DNA of 64,000 nt from Lantana camara (lineage: Eukaryota; Streptophyta; Magnoliopsida; Lamiales; Verbenaceae), in contig CM074857.1 of the NCBI GenBank assembly GCA_037501455.1, forward strand, positions 128,203,501 to 128,267,500. The letters are read 5' to 3'. Below are positions 1 to 12,342 of the stretch, in pieces. How positions within the stretch are numbered: position 1 is the stretch's first letter; each line of letters opens with the position of its first letter. Position numbers and translations under genes: made by a program. The notes under the pieces are model-generated. The model searched no databases. It was not told the origin of the DNA and saw nothing but the letters and a program-made list of their open reading frames with translations.

Positions 1-1091
1 ACAAAAATAGTAAAACTAAATCTGAGATAATTTAAATAAATAGCCGATTCAAAATTATAAAGAAAGGAAGATTTGACTATTAAAAACGTAAACATCCATA
101 AATTTAATATAACAAATATAAATTAATAATTAAAAAAAATATACATCACATCAACAAATAACAAATCTGAAAATTAAAGATACATAATAATATGAAGAAA
201 CTAAAAATATTATACTTCAAGACAATTATTTTAGTAAAAATAGAGGTATTTTCGGAAACATGAAACTAAAATACTAATCAATAAACAATAATAATAAAAA
301 TTTATATATAAATCTGCAACGTATAGTATAAATTCATATTTTTCCTAGCGGAAAAATTAAATGTAATCATTGAACAAATGGCAATGAAAAGTAAAAAAAT
401 TCAATTAAAAAGAAATTCAAGAAACTCCCTTATTTTTAACTTCATCTTTACATATTATACCATTCATGAAAATATAAAGAAAAAAACCATGAATCTCAGA
501 CATCATCAAAGGAAGAGACAAAGATTATGAATACTATACATTAACTGAACCCTCAATCAACATTACGAAATTGCGTACAAATCTCTACAACTTAAAACAT
601 CTTAGATGAATTAGAAATGAGAAAAAAATGAATGATAGAAATAAATTTGAATGAATGCATTTGAAGAGAGGAGATTTGGAGATGGAGATATTGATTATAT
701 AGGCATGACCAAATTTGAATGATATGGTAAAGTGAAAGAAATAAGGAAATAATAAATAATATCCATTAAATACGTTTGTAATTGCATACAAATAGAGAAT
801 TGATTCTTGAGATCTTTATGAATTAATTAAAAATATGAAAAAGAAAAAACAACCAAAATCGTTCTAATTATATTTTTAATTAAAAATAATTTGGAATTAT
901 TAAAATTCACCAATAAATAAATTTCAAATGCCATGAATTTTGAGGGATGCCATGAATTCTGAAGGAGTGGTGGCTTTATTAGGGAATTCAATTCCGTTTG
1001 CACATTTTTAGGAGATTTGATTACCACTAACATATATTTAGTATTGACTCATGGAATAATTAATGAATTGCATATAATAAGGATTGTGTTT

Positions 1092-1095
<4 letters not shown>

Positions 1096-1146
<51 letters not shown>

Positions 1147-1149
1147 TTT
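1096..1149. repeat. (AT)n microsatellite followed by a T run
   Basis: About 33 bases of alternating AT run directly into about 21 T. Simple sequence repeat. Confidence 0.95.
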
Positions 1150-1283
1150 GTGTTTAATAATAATTGAAATATATTGATCCAACAACCAATTAGAAATTAT
1201 TTTTTTAATAAAATATTTTTAGAAAACAACACAAAATAATATTGAGTCAAAATAGTACAATTACGTGCAAATATCGTCATGCT

Positions 1284-1815
1284 ATATATAATAGTATAGA
1301 TATGTATATTTTCAAAAGAAATTCATAATGAAAAATATATTATGAATATTGCTGAAAATAATTATTTTCTTTAGTAATATTTATTTTCATAATAAAATAA
1401 TATACAAAATAAACATTTTAATTTTAATTTTTCTTTATCTATCTCTTTAACCCTAATTAACGATAGCATTAAATATCACTCTAATTATGGGGTGAATATC
1501 ATGATATATAAAAATTATCAATTCATTCTTTCTTAATTTAAAGCTCATTAATTATGACCTTTATTTATATTGATAAAAATATGTATAATTTAAAACAGAA
1601 ATTCATACATAGAAAGTATATTATAAATATTGTCAAAGATAATTATTTCCATAAGTTACTATTTGTTTTAAAATAAATAATATACAAAATAAAGATCAAC
1701 CAATTACATTTTTTCTATTTAATTAAAAATCTCAAAAAACCCACAAAATTACACATCATCAAAATACACAATAAAAAGTCAAACCTCGTTTTCAAATATA
1801 TAATAGTATAGATAT
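1284..1815 (-). mobile_element. Possible Helitron-like ends (low confidence)
   Basis: Two sites, about 1284-1301 and 1798-1813, read on the minus strand as TCTATACTATTATATAT followed by unlike AT-rich sequence. This resembles the TC-starting 5' end of many plant non-autonomous Helitrons. No hairpin plus CTRR 3' end was confirmed, so the extent is uncertain and the resemblance could be chance in AT-rich DNA. Confidence 0.25.
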
Positions 1816-2144
1816 TGGTTTTGATGTAAAAACCCTAGTTTCAATTTAACAAATGACGCTCAAGAAAATTATTCATATTAGTCAAAAGGTAATGCAATCT
1901 TTTCTAGACAAAAGCAAATTTCCAATTAGGTGAAGTAAACAAAATTGGATAAGTTGGTTAATTAAGAGAAGAAATAAATATATTAAACATATTTTAAAAG
2001 TTGAAATCGAAATCATCCTAAACTATGAAGTAAAGCAGCCATTAAACTTTTTAATTGGACAACCTAACTCTTGACATATTACCATCCTCGAACAAATCAA
2101 AGTCTTAATCAAAATCTTGTCCACTTAGATGCGTTATTAGAGAT

Positions 2145-2335
2145 GCACAAAACCAACGGCAGCTGACTCAAATTGATAGTGGTTTGAATTCACTAATTAA
2201 GGTTTCGGGTTCTAACCTTGTGGATGTAAAAAACTACGTAGGGAGAGGTCCTAAGTGCCCTCAGCCACGTCGGGAAATTAGTCATTCACTCAATTGGGTG
2301 GGAGAAAATTGTGAGAGATCAAAAAATTATTAGAG
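2145..2335 (+). repeat. tRNA-derived SINE-like fragment
   Basis: The segment has a B-box-like GGTTTCGGGTTCTAACC after a block resembling an A box, then a body ending in CAATTGGGTGGGAGAAAATTG. A shorter relative of the 3' part lies near 9470-9520 (CAATTGGGTAGGGAAAAC). A tRNA-like head with a shared tail is typical of plant SINEs. No clear poly-A tail or target duplication was found. Confidence 0.4.
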
Positions 2336-3374
2336 ATGCACAATACAGATTAAAAATCATCATATTACATCTTAATAGTTCGATATCGTGCTATTTTAAC
2401 TCAAAAATATTACTTTCGAGTTCAAATATACGATACTACTTTCCGCTTGAACGCCCGTTTACCGAAGAAACTTTCATAATAAAGTTGATTTTTCAAGCTG
2501 ATGAAATTCTTCCCCTTATGTTCTTTAGAAATAACAATGGAAGTTGCAGACGTGTTATACTTTCCTGAGATGTGAACATAATTTAGCCTATCACCTATGT
2601 GAATCGTGATATATTCTTGAATCTTGACACACATTTTTCCCACTATGTGGTGTGGTGCAGGTGAGAACTTTAGACCAAATTGTCATTTATTCATGGACTT
2701 ATTAATACCTTGCCAAAATAATAACTGAAATAGTAAAGTGCTTTACTTGACCTTCCATTTCCACACTATTGACTTGGGTAATCTCATTTCCCAACTTTGC
2801 CCTCAATTTCTCCCCGACTTATTCCTATTCAATTCATACTATTTCTTTTTCGAATTCATTTTTACTCCAATTCGAGTATCAAATATATTAAAACGAGACG
2901 ACCCTTTCAATACAACTGCTCCATTAACAAAATTAGAATTCCAATTCTAAACATTAGTTAAAGAATCCAATATTTTATCCCATCACTTCAATTGAACTTC
3001 GATAGCAACCCACATTACGTTTACGCGTTTTCAATCCTAACCTTATAATTTCGTAAAATTTTCGTTTTTTCATGGCCTTTTTGGTCATTTAAGAGGAACC
3101 CGCGTCAAGCGTGGCGTCTTTAATCGGTTAAAATTGGACCCAAACCTTGACTTAACACCTTACCAGCAATAGCATTATAGTCATCAAGTCTTCCCTGAAA
3201 CCCTCAAGAAACTTCCCACCACCGCCACCGCCGCCCCCACTAACTCCCTTCATTTCCACCCACTTTCCTACTCCTATATTACTCAACAATTCCCCATTTT
3301 CTAATCAGTTTACACACTTTTTTCATTCAATTTTTAGAGGTGTTAAAGCTTCCATTTCCTTTGTTCTTTCTTGC

Positions 3375-4193
3375 ATGGCGGATTCCGATCATAAAGGGCT
3401 CCGGATTGATGCAGGACCCGACAGCAGCTACGCCTTGAGTGGGAAAATAATGCTCACCGCCATCGTTGTACTCTTCGCCGTCGTCGTTTTCTTGGGCTCC
3501 CTCCACCTCTACGCCAGATGGTACCTCGTCCGTCTCCGCCGCCGCCAGGCCGAGCGCCGCCGTAACCGCCGCTTCGTGCCCCGGACACACTTCGTCTTCC
3601 ACACCGACGGAAGCGCCGCCGCGCCGGACCGCGGCCTCGACCTCAAGGTGCTTAATTCCCTCCCGCTTTTCCTCTACTCATCCGCCGCGACGGCGGCGGC
3701 GCCGCCGGAGTGCGCCGTGTGCCTCTCCGAGTTCGAGGATAAGGAAACCGGACGACTCTTGCCCAAGTGCAACCATTCTTTCCACATCGAATGCATAGAC
3801 ATGTGGTTCCGGTCACACTCCACCTGCCCACTCTGCCGGTCGCCGGTGGAACACGTGCCGGCGGCGGAGGAGAAGCCGAATCCGCCGGAGAATGAGTCGG
3901 CGCCCGGCCCGAATTCGGATTCCGTCGACGGTGGAACGCCGTCGTCTAATCGGAGAAAGGGGTTGGATTTAGTTGGGGTGAGGATAGAGGTGCCCCCAAG
4001 AACTGAGTTACTGAACGAGTTGAATCAGGGTTCGCCGGGGAGTCGGCTGCTGTCGAGAATTCTGAGCATGGGTAGGAAATCGCCGATGAGCTGCGGCGGA
4101 GGAGGCGGCAGAGCGACGCCGCGTGCGGCGGGGACGAGCGGCGAGGTGGACTTGGAGAGCGGACTCAGTGAGTCGACCCGGGTTAGGATTTAG
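3375..4193 (+). CDS. RING-H2 finger protein, ATL family E3 ubiquitin ligase
   Basis: An intronless 272-residue protein. An N-terminal hydrophobic segment (about residues 24-46) anchors it in a membrane and is followed by a very basic stretch (about 51-69). The GLD motif diagnostic of ATL proteins is at residues 87-89. The RING-H2 domain spans about 113-154 with C113, C116, C132, H134, H137, C140, C151 and C154 as zinc ligands and the tryptophan W144 expected for E2 binding. The C-terminal tail is low in complexity, with a Gly-rich run. ATL proteins are membrane E3 ligases that transfer ubiquitin from an E2 to substrates, often in defence or carbon/nitrogen responses; the substrate here is unknown. 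The start is the first ATG after a CT-rich leader. The coding region is much more GC-rich than its flanks. Closest by layout to ATL2/ATL3-type members, but the exact orthologue cannot be fixed from sequence alone. Confidence 0.95.
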   Translation: MADSDHKGLRIDAGPDSSYALSGKIMLTAIVVLFAVVVFLGSLHLYARWYLVRLRRRQAERRRNRRFVPRTHFVFHTDGSAAAPDRGLDLKVLNSLPLFLYSSAATAAAPPECAVCLSEFEDKETGRLLPKCNHSFHIECIDMWFRSHSTCPLCRSPVEHVPAAEEKPNPPENESAPGPNSDSVDGGTPSSNRRKGLDLVGVRIEVPPRTELLNELNQGSPGSRLLSRILSMGRKSPMSCGGGGGRATPRAAGTSGEVDLESGLSESTRVRI

Positions 4194-5716
4194 GAAGCAG
4201 CGGTGTACTTTCTCGAGAAACGACAAAGGAGCAAATATCCCTGAATCTCGTCCCGAAACGGGGTCGTTTTGGACACGTGGGTGATGAAGAGGAGGGATAA
4301 TTTCCTTTCGTGGACCCCACGAAGTGTGATTAGACTGGAGTTTTTGTTTGTATAGTTTGGAATTTGGGTACTTGGATTGGATAGATAGGAGTTTTTTAAT
4401 ATTATCTAGAAATTATTCTTTATATAAGAATTTCCTTCTATTATTTTTTTTGGGGAATTTTTTAGATTAGTTTAAGGAGTTTGAGATTTAATTACATTTA
4501 AAAGCGAATGTATGTATGGTGTTAAAAAAAAGGGAGTATACACTCGATTTGTGTTTGAAGTAAAATTTATGATATATTCTAATGATGTGTGTAATTGCTT
4601 GTATAAAGCAACAAATAGGTTTACTTATGGGTAGCGGTAGAGTTAGGATTTTAGAGTCGGATCTGTCGTTTTTTGATAGGTAAAATATATATCACATATG
4701 TACGTCGTAGTAAAAGGAGGTGGCAACCAAGTGAAAGTGCACAGCCGGGGGCGGGGAGGAAGACGATTGTTGTTTCACCGTTAATCGAACACTTTTAGCT
4801 TTATTTTCGTTGCCCTTTTTCGTTGGTTGTAAAGAAGATAGACCCCTAATCCCATTGTGGTTGGTTCGGTCCATATCTAGGGTACCTTGTTACTTATTCA
4901 AATGGAGAAGACTTTCGCTACATAAATATGGATTCTTGCATGACTGATGTAGTTGAGCTCGACCGTATGGAGGACACCATTTCCTTATCAATCAATTATG
5001 TCTCATTTGATATCTTTTATTTCCACCTCTTAGCTTTGGCCGAGTTGAAATTACATTTTTAGGAATAGAAAGACTCAAATCGATACGAATGGAGTTCACC
5101 CACTTGCTCGTATGCGCGATTTTAGGCCTATAGGTGGAGTGGCTAGGTATATCCCACTCGATCACTCCTTATTAAATAAGTTAAAGATAACTTATATAAC
5201 TAAAAAGTAAATGTACAAAAAAAATAAATGCAAGCCAGTTTAGAGAAATAAAAAAAAGAGAGAAGATGGAGAAAAATACAAGAAAACAATAGATTGAGCG
5301 GGAGAAAAAATATTTAATTAATGGCTTTAATGCTTAAAATAATAGAGCAAAAGATTTAATTATTAATCTTTATGTTGAATAATATTCTAAATTATTGTAG
5401 ATGATCCACGTACTCAAACATAATTAGTACATGCCTACATGGATATCTCGATTTATATAATAATATTTTTTATACAACAATATTTATAATAATATTACCA
5501 CAATTTATGACACAATAACAACTAAATTAATGTAACAAAATAATTAGGGGGGCCAAAAATAACGTGGGATCGGTGGATACACACATCTACACCTGATCAC
5601 CACCAAATCCCATGAATAATTTCTTACAAACCAAAGCAATTTACACACCAAAAATCTAACACTAAAAATCAAACTATCAAACTATGATCATCAATCCTTA
5701 ACTAATATGTATATAT
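4194..5716. other. 3' flank of the RING gene and intergenic DNA
   Basis: The first few hundred bases are probably the RING gene 3' UTR. The remainder is AT-rich; the only frame (4692-4874, minus) is low in complexity and unsupported. The final 150 bases are probably the 3' UTR of the minus-strand pectinesterase. Confidence 0.6.
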
Positions 5717-8231
5717 TTACGCCTGCATCATTCCAGGGGAATAAGGAACGCCGGAGCTCCTCACCCACTCATCGCCGGTGAACACTTTCTCCGGCGTGTA
5801 AGTGGTGGCCTCGTTTCCGGCGAGCTTATGGTACCCCGGCCATGTCACCCTTCTCGAGAGATCCGACCCCGGTCCTCGATTCTGGTACTCGCCGTAGTAG
5901 AGCGTGTTGAGCCCGAATGTGCCCATCCACGGCGACCATCCCTCGGGGACGATGAAGCCGCCGATGTTGGAGTTCATGACGATGGTTCTCGAGTACTCTT
6001 TCCAGGGGCGGCCGAGGTAGGCTTTGAGCGGGGGTTGGACGCTGAGGAACTGGGGTTCGGCGACGATGTCGCAGTTTTGGAGGACGGTGATGCCGATGCT
6101 GCGCCGGTCTTTGCGGCCTTGGGCGGTGACCATGCAGGCTTGGTTGTCCATGGGCTTGCGGACGACGAGGCGGCATTTCTGGAAGATGGCAGCGGCGTCG
6201 CCGAAGATGAAGTCGATGGTGCCAGTGATGATGCAGTCACGGTAGAACTGGCGGTAGGAGTGGGCGTAGAGGGTGTCTTGGTAGCCGTCCATTTGGACGT
6301 TGTAGAAAACGGCTTTGTCGCCGGAGGCGCGGACTGCGACGGCCTGGTGCTTGCTGGGCCCGGCGGTGTTCTCGATCCCGATGTCCTTTGCGATGAACCC
6401 GTCTCCGTTTGCAGCTGAAATGAGTGTGCAGGGAGGGAATCAGAATTTAAGTTAGAGGGATAAAAATTAAAATATAAAAAATTGGAGGGGTAAAATATTT
6501 AATTAAGAGGGACGAAAATATATATAATATGTAAAAAAAAAATATATTTTTTTTCAAAGTTTAGAGGGGTTGAACCACACTAGGTCCGTCTCAGCGTGTA
6601 TGAGTTTCGGAGTGGGTAGTATATATTGAACGAAACATGTTCAAAAAAAGTGTCGAGAGGGAATAGAGAAAATTGCAAATTTGGTAAAGTCAACTCGACC
6701 AATTTAACGTTTTTAATATATTTTATTTTTCGGCAATAAAATAGTACAATATCTTCAAAATCATTCAATTTAATGTACTTTTTTACTGGAATCCGATTCT
6801 CTCTACCAAAACCCGTCACGTGTAAATTCCGGTTGACAAAATCAGTTTCCGAAAAAAAAAAAGTGCATTAAATTGTTTGATTATGAAGATACAGTCCTAT
6901 TATGGAAAATGAAATATACCAAAAATACTTAATTGGTCGAGTTGGTGTGCCAAATTTGCAATTTCCGCAGAGAGAATATACGCGTTTCTTACCTAGGACG
7001 GCGGTGTGGAAGGTTTGGACTCCATCTTTATAGTTCTTATTGCCGGAGATTCTCGTCTTCTGCGGCCCGTCTCCAATCAGCATAACGTTGTTGACATGCC
7101 TCGGAATCATGACAGTCTCCTTATACATACCAGCCTTGACATGAATCACAAACATCTGATTGTTCTTCTTGGGAATTGAGTTGACAGCATCGGTTATGGT
7201 TTTGAACTGCCCGCTGCCATCCTGTGCCACGACGGCATTTGGCTTCACGGACGCCGGGGTGGCGGCCAGAAGCCTCCGGGTGTTTGTGTCCACAAACGCC
7301 GGAATTTCATCGACCCCGAGGAGCCGGCGGCTGCTTAAGCTTCCGATCTGCAACTGTGAAAGAATTGAACTAAGATCAGACACCATTGCGAGGCCGTTGC
7401 TCAATAATTGACCCGAAGAGTTCAACAGCTTCTTCATCTTCTCCCCGGTATCCCCTGTCGAGGAAGAGTTTCGAAAGTTAATGTTAACCTACGACACAGA
7501 GAAATTTCAATCTAGAAACTCTTGATAAAAAATAGAGCCAATTACATCTATTACTTCCAATGTTTATGATCCTTAAAAGATGACATGCATTTCATTGTTA
7601 GAGCTAAAACATTCCTAATGGAAATTGAAAAATTACAGTAACACCCCCTAATCGATGAATGTTTTTGCACCAAAATTGCAATGGGAGTCGTATCATAATG
7701 ACAAATGTAATACACACCTGTAGTGTTCTCAAACGCATCAATGCACGTCTGTTGGTAGGCTATGGCGCCACTCATCCAGGTCTTGAGATCCTCGACGTAA
7801 CCTTCCATCTTGTCGGCACTAAAGTCCGAGACCTGGTTGAACGATCTTCTCAGGTCCTCGATGGAAGTGTTGAGAACTTCGTCGCACACCTCCAGAGCCC
7901 CTTTGGTCCTCTCATCCTTGGCAGCATCCTTGTACAAAGTCGAGTTCTTCATTGCGTCCTGTATGTCCTTAACGGTGGCCTCGAACGACGCCTTCACGAG
8001 CTCCTTCGGGTCGGTTGAGTTGGCATCTTTGAGCGATTTTTGACACGCATCTTTGTAGTCAGTCGGGGAGCAAATCGCCTGAACGGCCTTCGAGCTCGTG
8101 GTCACAGAGCCCTCTCCTTTGTCACTATTTTTTGACCGGGTGACTCCCACCGCCACCCCAACCACCATAGCCACGAGGAGGATCGACGCCATGCTCGCCA
8201 CCGCTATCTTTTTCGTCTTAGCCTCCGCCAT
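5717..8231 (-). CDS. Pectinesterase with N-terminal inhibitor domain (three exons)
   Basis: Exons on the minus strand are 8231-7718, 7454-6993 and 6414-5717, all GT-AG. Joined length is 1674 bases, 557 residues. Residues about 9-30 form a signal anchor; a PMEI domain follows with C54, C63, C116 and C162; two RRLL processing sites separate it from the catalytic pectinesterase domain. The catalytic part carries GMYKE, QAVAVR, QDTLY, DFIFG and LGRPW, so the two glutamines, two aspartates and the arginine of the active site are all present. It de-esterifies homogalacturonan in the cell wall after the pro-region is removed at RRLL by a subtilase. The start is the first ATG before the hydrophobic anchor. 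Intron 2 (6415-6992) contains a fold-back MITE beside its donor site. Group 2 (type I) PME; the best-supported multi-exon gene in the window. Confidence 0.95.
6667..6967. mobile_element. Fold-back MITE in pectinesterase intron 2
   Basis: The ends are inverted copies: AAATTGCAAATTTGG on the left and its complement CCAAATTTGCAATTT on the right, extending over 40 diverged bases, with a second related copy at 11457-11795. The right end is about 25 bases from the intron donor (read on the minus strand). No coding capacity. Confidence 0.7.
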
Positions 8232-10403
8232 ATCTCTCTTTTTTCTCCTTGTTCACCTAAAATCTTTACCTTTTTTATCTTTTTTTTTTTTTTTTTTCTA
8301 ATTTTTATATATATATTTTTCTTTTCTTTTCTTTTTTTAAGATTTACAGAGCTCTAGGGTTCTAATTCCTACGGTCTATGTAATCATATACATTATTTAT
8401 TCCCCTTGAACTCTGAGGGATTAATTTGATGAGGGGGTTAATGAGGATAAACAGGATTATATATAGCTAATGTGAAAGGAAACCCTAAATTAGCTTTCTG
8501 GTAAAATGTTTGCGGTTGAGGATATGTTTCTAAGATTAGCTATTAGGGTTTAAAAGGGAAGGAAGGCTGGTAGAATTTTTAGGAATAGAGAGGTGGCCAT
8601 GCATGCAAATCTTGATTAATAGCTTATTTTAGTGAAGAAATTTTAGAAAATTTGTGTACAATTTCAGGCATTTATGATCGATTTTTAAGGAAGTTGTTGC
8701 AAAACAGTGGTAATTAAGACTCTTCTTACCAACCATTATCTCCTAACTTATCATCAGTCCATTTTTGTCTATTTGATTCTATATTGTAGTGTGTTTTTGT
8801 TGTTTTGTTTTGTTTTTTTTGTTTGTTTTTTTTTTTTGGTAGAATGTAGTGTGTTTTTGTGTGTGTATATATCACGTTGTCGTGTGCGTTAACTTTTATC
8901 AATCGCATTGTATAAATAGACGATTGTTGTGAAACTATTAATTGAAAACTATAATAAAAGTAATGCTAAGAGAATTTGAGAGAGAAAAGAATTGAAGCAT
9001 CAATTTATAAGCATTTAAATACAATAGAAAAGGAAAATTTTGACTAACAATAAATCGTAATTAATTAATTTGGGCAACAATTATGGATGTGAATCCCATA
9101 ATGATGTGATTACATAATTATTGGGCTTCGTCAAATCTTTTATTTAAAATAGCAATATATATTTAGCCTGCAATAAATACAAGAATCCCTTTTTCTTTTC
9201 TTGAAAGGCATGTCAGCATAAGCTTGGTAAGTTTGATATTATTTATGTGGGTTTTTACTATTAAAGAATAATTTGAGACATTTTAATAATATTTGTTTAT
9301 TTTGATTATCCGACAAAGTTGTGGTACTACACATTAAAAAGTTTAATAAATTAATTATAAGTTATAGTTATCACAAAGCCTAATTAATATACGAGGGCCA
9401 CGAGGCCGTATGTAGCTTATTTGTAATTAATAAGGTGTAACTATATAAGTTTAATGACTTTCAGTACCGAGAGATTAATCTCTCATTCAATTGGGTAGGG
9501 AAAACTCTGAGAAATTAAAAAATATATATATAATTTTCTGAAACTAACAAACCGATATTAAGACATCTAGCCCAAAAACATTGGATCATAGAAGTCCACC
9601 TTTCTAAGCTCTTTTCCTTCTCATCGGGTAATTCTAGCCCGAGCTTGATTCGGCCAAACCGGTATAATGAGGGGTGAGTGTTTTACACTTACCGTGTGGT
9701 TGGTGGAAAATTTAGGAAGAGTGACCAATAAAATAACAAGTGTAATTCATAATTGGTTGGGTTCGGCCAAGTCGGGTTTGGGCTAGACATCAATTGCAAC
9801 GATTCGATAGACGGCTCATTGGGATAGATGTTATGAAACTATTGACATTTGTGTAACTTCTCTAAATAACTTGTCCTAAACTATCATAATTGCCAAATCG
9901 TAGCAAAATTAGTACGAAATTCGCTACCACTCCATGGGAGGGTGTAAAGTTTAAACTTTAAAGTGCTTGCATTGATATCGTTCTGATACTACATATTAAA
10001 ATATTAACGAAAAACATTAGCGCAAAACGTCGTAATCTAGTAGAATTAACCAGATGTTTATATGAAAGGGTTGTTGTGTAATCTATTGAGAAATTATAAA
10101 CTTTGTATAAACTCCAATTGTACAATAATTTGGTTTGAGCTCTAGCCTTTTGAGGTAAGCCAATTGAGCTTGTAAAATTTGAAGTTTGAGCTTGAATTCA
10201 AGCTTTTCTTGCATTCTCCATCCAAGAACGTCATAGTTCTGGACTTCTGGTAAACCCGAATACAATTAGTCGAGAAAACCTAAAAAAGAATCCATCTGTT
10301 TTCTACAAATCAATCCTGGTCGAGCTCATTAACCCTGTCATCATCCAGGGCCAACATTGGCAGTTTCCAGGATTCCCTGAATTCCAAGAACTATTCCTCA
10401 GCG
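8232..10403. other. Intergenic region between pectinesterase and PMEI genes
   Basis: The first 60 bases are CT/T-rich and probably the pectinesterase leader. No convincing gene; short frames near 8.7-8.9 kb come from T-rich sequence. A fold-back element lies at 9632-9789 and a SINE-tail-like piece near 9470-9520. Confidence 0.6.
9632..9789. mobile_element. Fold-back MITE with TCTAGCCC termini
   Basis: Left end TTCTAGCCCGAGCTTG and right end CAAGTCGGGTTTGGGCTAGA are inverted copies, each continuing into CGGCCAA/TTGGCCG-type sequence. A related one-sided copy with GGTTGGGTTCGGCCAAG lies at about 14527-14637. Non-coding. Confidence 0.6.
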
Positions 10404-10988
10404 TCACGGACGCTGAATCTGGAGAACCTGGTCATTAGACAGCGCCAATCCATTGATCACAATCTCCTTGGGGAAGTTAACGAGCCCCTGCATCAGCTTT
10501 ATGCCTTCGTTCGCCTGCCGCTCGCCTAAGTCATCCGTGCACGTTTCCAGGTACGTCAGAGCCCCCTCGATCCGCACCTTGAGATCGCCCGTCGGATTCA
10601 GCTTTGGATCGTTCAACGCCTCGCATGCTTTCTGGAGATCCTCAGCGGAATCAACCACCATTTGCCGGCAGGTGTCGAATGTTCCGGGCAAATTGAGTCC
10701 ATCCATCTGTCTGACGGCGGCATTGAGCTGTTGGACGGCGGTGGTCAGGCTGGCCTTGAACAGCTCGATGGGAGAGGAGGTGTTTAGCGATGAGACGTTC
10801 GCGAGGCTGTCGAGGCAGCTTTGGTGGTGGTTGGTGTTGACGTTGTTGCAGAAGTCTTCGACGGCTTTTGGTGGCGGGGTTGGGGTGGGAGCGGCGGCGG
10901 TAGTGGTGGTGGCCGGGTCGTCGGCCGCTGCGTGTGCGGCCAGGAGGGCGAATAGGGCGATGAAGGCGGTTGAAGTTTTTGTAGCCAT
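10404..10988 (-). CDS. PMEI-domain protein (pectinesterase inhibitor-like)
   Basis: An intronless 194-residue secreted protein. A signal peptide covers about residues 1-22, then a Thr/Pro/Ala-rich linker to about 41, then a plant invertase/pectinesterase inhibitor four-helix domain (about 42-185) with C47, C58, C107, C122 and C150. True inhibitors bind pectin methylesterase in the wall and block it. The C-terminus, ending near GLALSNDQVLQIQ, matches the connector that in PMEI-pectinesterases precedes RRLL and the catalytic domain, so the gene may descend from a pectinesterase that lost its catalytic half. No catalytic motifs follow downstream. It lies between two pectinesterase genes on the same strand, which suggests local duplication. 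Confidence 0.88.
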   Translation of the reverse strand: MATKTSTAFIALFALLAAHAAADDPATTTTAAAPTPTPPPKAVEDFCNNVNTNHHQSCLDSLANVSSLNTSSPIELFKASLTTAVQQLNAAVRQMDGLNLPGTFDTCRQMVVDSAEDLQKACEALNDPKLNPTGDLKVRIEGALTYLETCTDDLGERQANEGIKLMQGLVNFPKEIVINGLALSNDQVLQIQRP

Positions 10989-12342
10989 GGTTATTTTACT
11001 TATTGTTATTGTTTCCTTTTTTTTTTTTTTTTGAAAATGTGGAAGAAATAAAGGGAAGTAATGAATTTATGAAGCAGAGAATTGATCCTCAATATTTGGA
11101 GGTTTTAAGGCGGATCGGATCTCTTGTTCCATTTTTTGTATTTTATAGTGTATAATAGTGTGTGAATTTTACCCAAATAAATAATACATAGATGGAATAG
11201 GTACCTCAGACTTAAAACAAATTTAATATCGTCTTAGGGGTTCTAAGCTACTTGAATGATGATTGACTTCAAATGAATTTTCATTCTTATAAATATTTAC
11301 TATTTGATTGTGAGGTTAGGATTATTGTTGCGTGCGGAAAATGAATTCTTTATTATAAGGGGGCATAAGATCCTCATAACATACTAAAATTAATAACCAA
11401 TAATATTATTGTAGAAGAAGATATTGCATGCTGGTCCGATATATGTCCCTGTATTGAGGAAATTGTAAATATGGTATACCAACTTGACAAATTTGACAAT
11501 TTTGGTATATTTTATTTTTCGGTGATAAAATAAGACAATATCTTAAAAATCATACAATTTAATGCATTTTTTGATCAAAACCCGATTTTGCCCGTCGAAA
11601 ATCCGACTCAGTTTTACATGTGGCGAAATCTTAGTTCGCCACGTGTATATTCCGACAGATAAAATCAGTTCCCGGTAAAAAATGTGCACTAAATTGCTTA
11701 ATTTTAGAGATACGATCTTATTTTATCACCATAAAATGAAATGTACCAAAAATACTAAATTTGTCGAGTTAATATACCAAATTTACTATTTCCACCCCGT
11801 CTATTTAATGGAGAATTCACCTGATTCCTTGCTACTTGTGTGTTTGCAAAATTTTCATTTTTCTAGTAGCGTTGCTTGCTCAGTTTATTTTGCACGTTAT
11901 GATAGTCAAAAGTGAAAAACTACATCCATCGAGTAGCAACATATATATATGGTTTTTGCGTTCAGTCATTAGTTGCTTCTAAGGTATAAATTATAATATA
12001 TTATTTTTGTAACAATATTACATCTTAATCCATCAACTTTTTGCTCTAAAACTGCAATACCAGTCCAAGTGTGATCAAATTTCAAAAAATACCCTTTTCT
12101 ATTATTAAAGAATATAATGTATGAAATATACAGAGGGGCAGTTTCTTGGATGTACAATGAAATAAATCTCTCATTCTACAGCCACTGAAATTTCGTTTTC
12201 TCAAAATATACATCTCTCTCACTCTTCCCAAAAATTCTGTAACTCCAACAAAAATGGAAAAATTCTCTGTAGATTTGCTTGAACTCTAGCAAAATCAGCT
12301 GCAAAACTACTTCTTGAATGCTTCAGTTTCAACTTTTCAACT
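10989..12342. other. Intergenic region with a fold-back MITE
   Basis: Holds the PMEI gene leader, a MITE at 11457-11795 and the likely 3' UTR of the downstream pectinesterase (about 12180-12342). Frames at 11682-11915 and 11969-12157 are inside or next to the MITE and are not called. Confidence 0.6.
11457..11795. mobile_element. Fold-back MITE, same family as the one in pectinesterase intron 2
   Basis: Left end GGAAATTGTAAATATGGTAT and right end ATACCAAATTTACTATTTCC are inverted; an internal palindrome near 11600-11650 has GGCGAAATCTTAGTTCGCC. Resembles 6667-6967 along its length. Non-coding. Confidence 0.7.

Larger units (their letters stand above)
1..3300. other. AT-rich intergenic region without a supported gene
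   Basis: Very AT-rich sequence. The open frames at 585-791, 827-1033, 2311-2643 and 2738-2950 are short, overlap each other on both strands and show no domain or plausible exon structure, so none is called. It holds a TA/T simple repeat near 1.1 kb, two similar AT-rich blocks (about 1284-1440 and 1540-1700) and a SINE-like piece near 2.2 kb. The last 100 bases before the RING gene become richer in C and T and may be its promoter and leader. Confidence 0.7.

Noticed and set aside
3466..3798. Alternative Ser/Pro/Arg-rich frame inside the RING gene
   Set aside because: Out-of-frame reading of a GC-rich exon; the RING-H2 zinc ligands are in the other frame.
5828..6418. Long plus-strand frame opposite the pectinesterase exon
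   Set aside because: Mirror of a GC-rich coding exon; the minus strand carries all pectinesterase motifs.
10453..11034. Plus-strand frame of 193 codons opposite the PMEI gene
   Set aside because: Antisense shadow of the PMEI gene running on into a poly-T leader.
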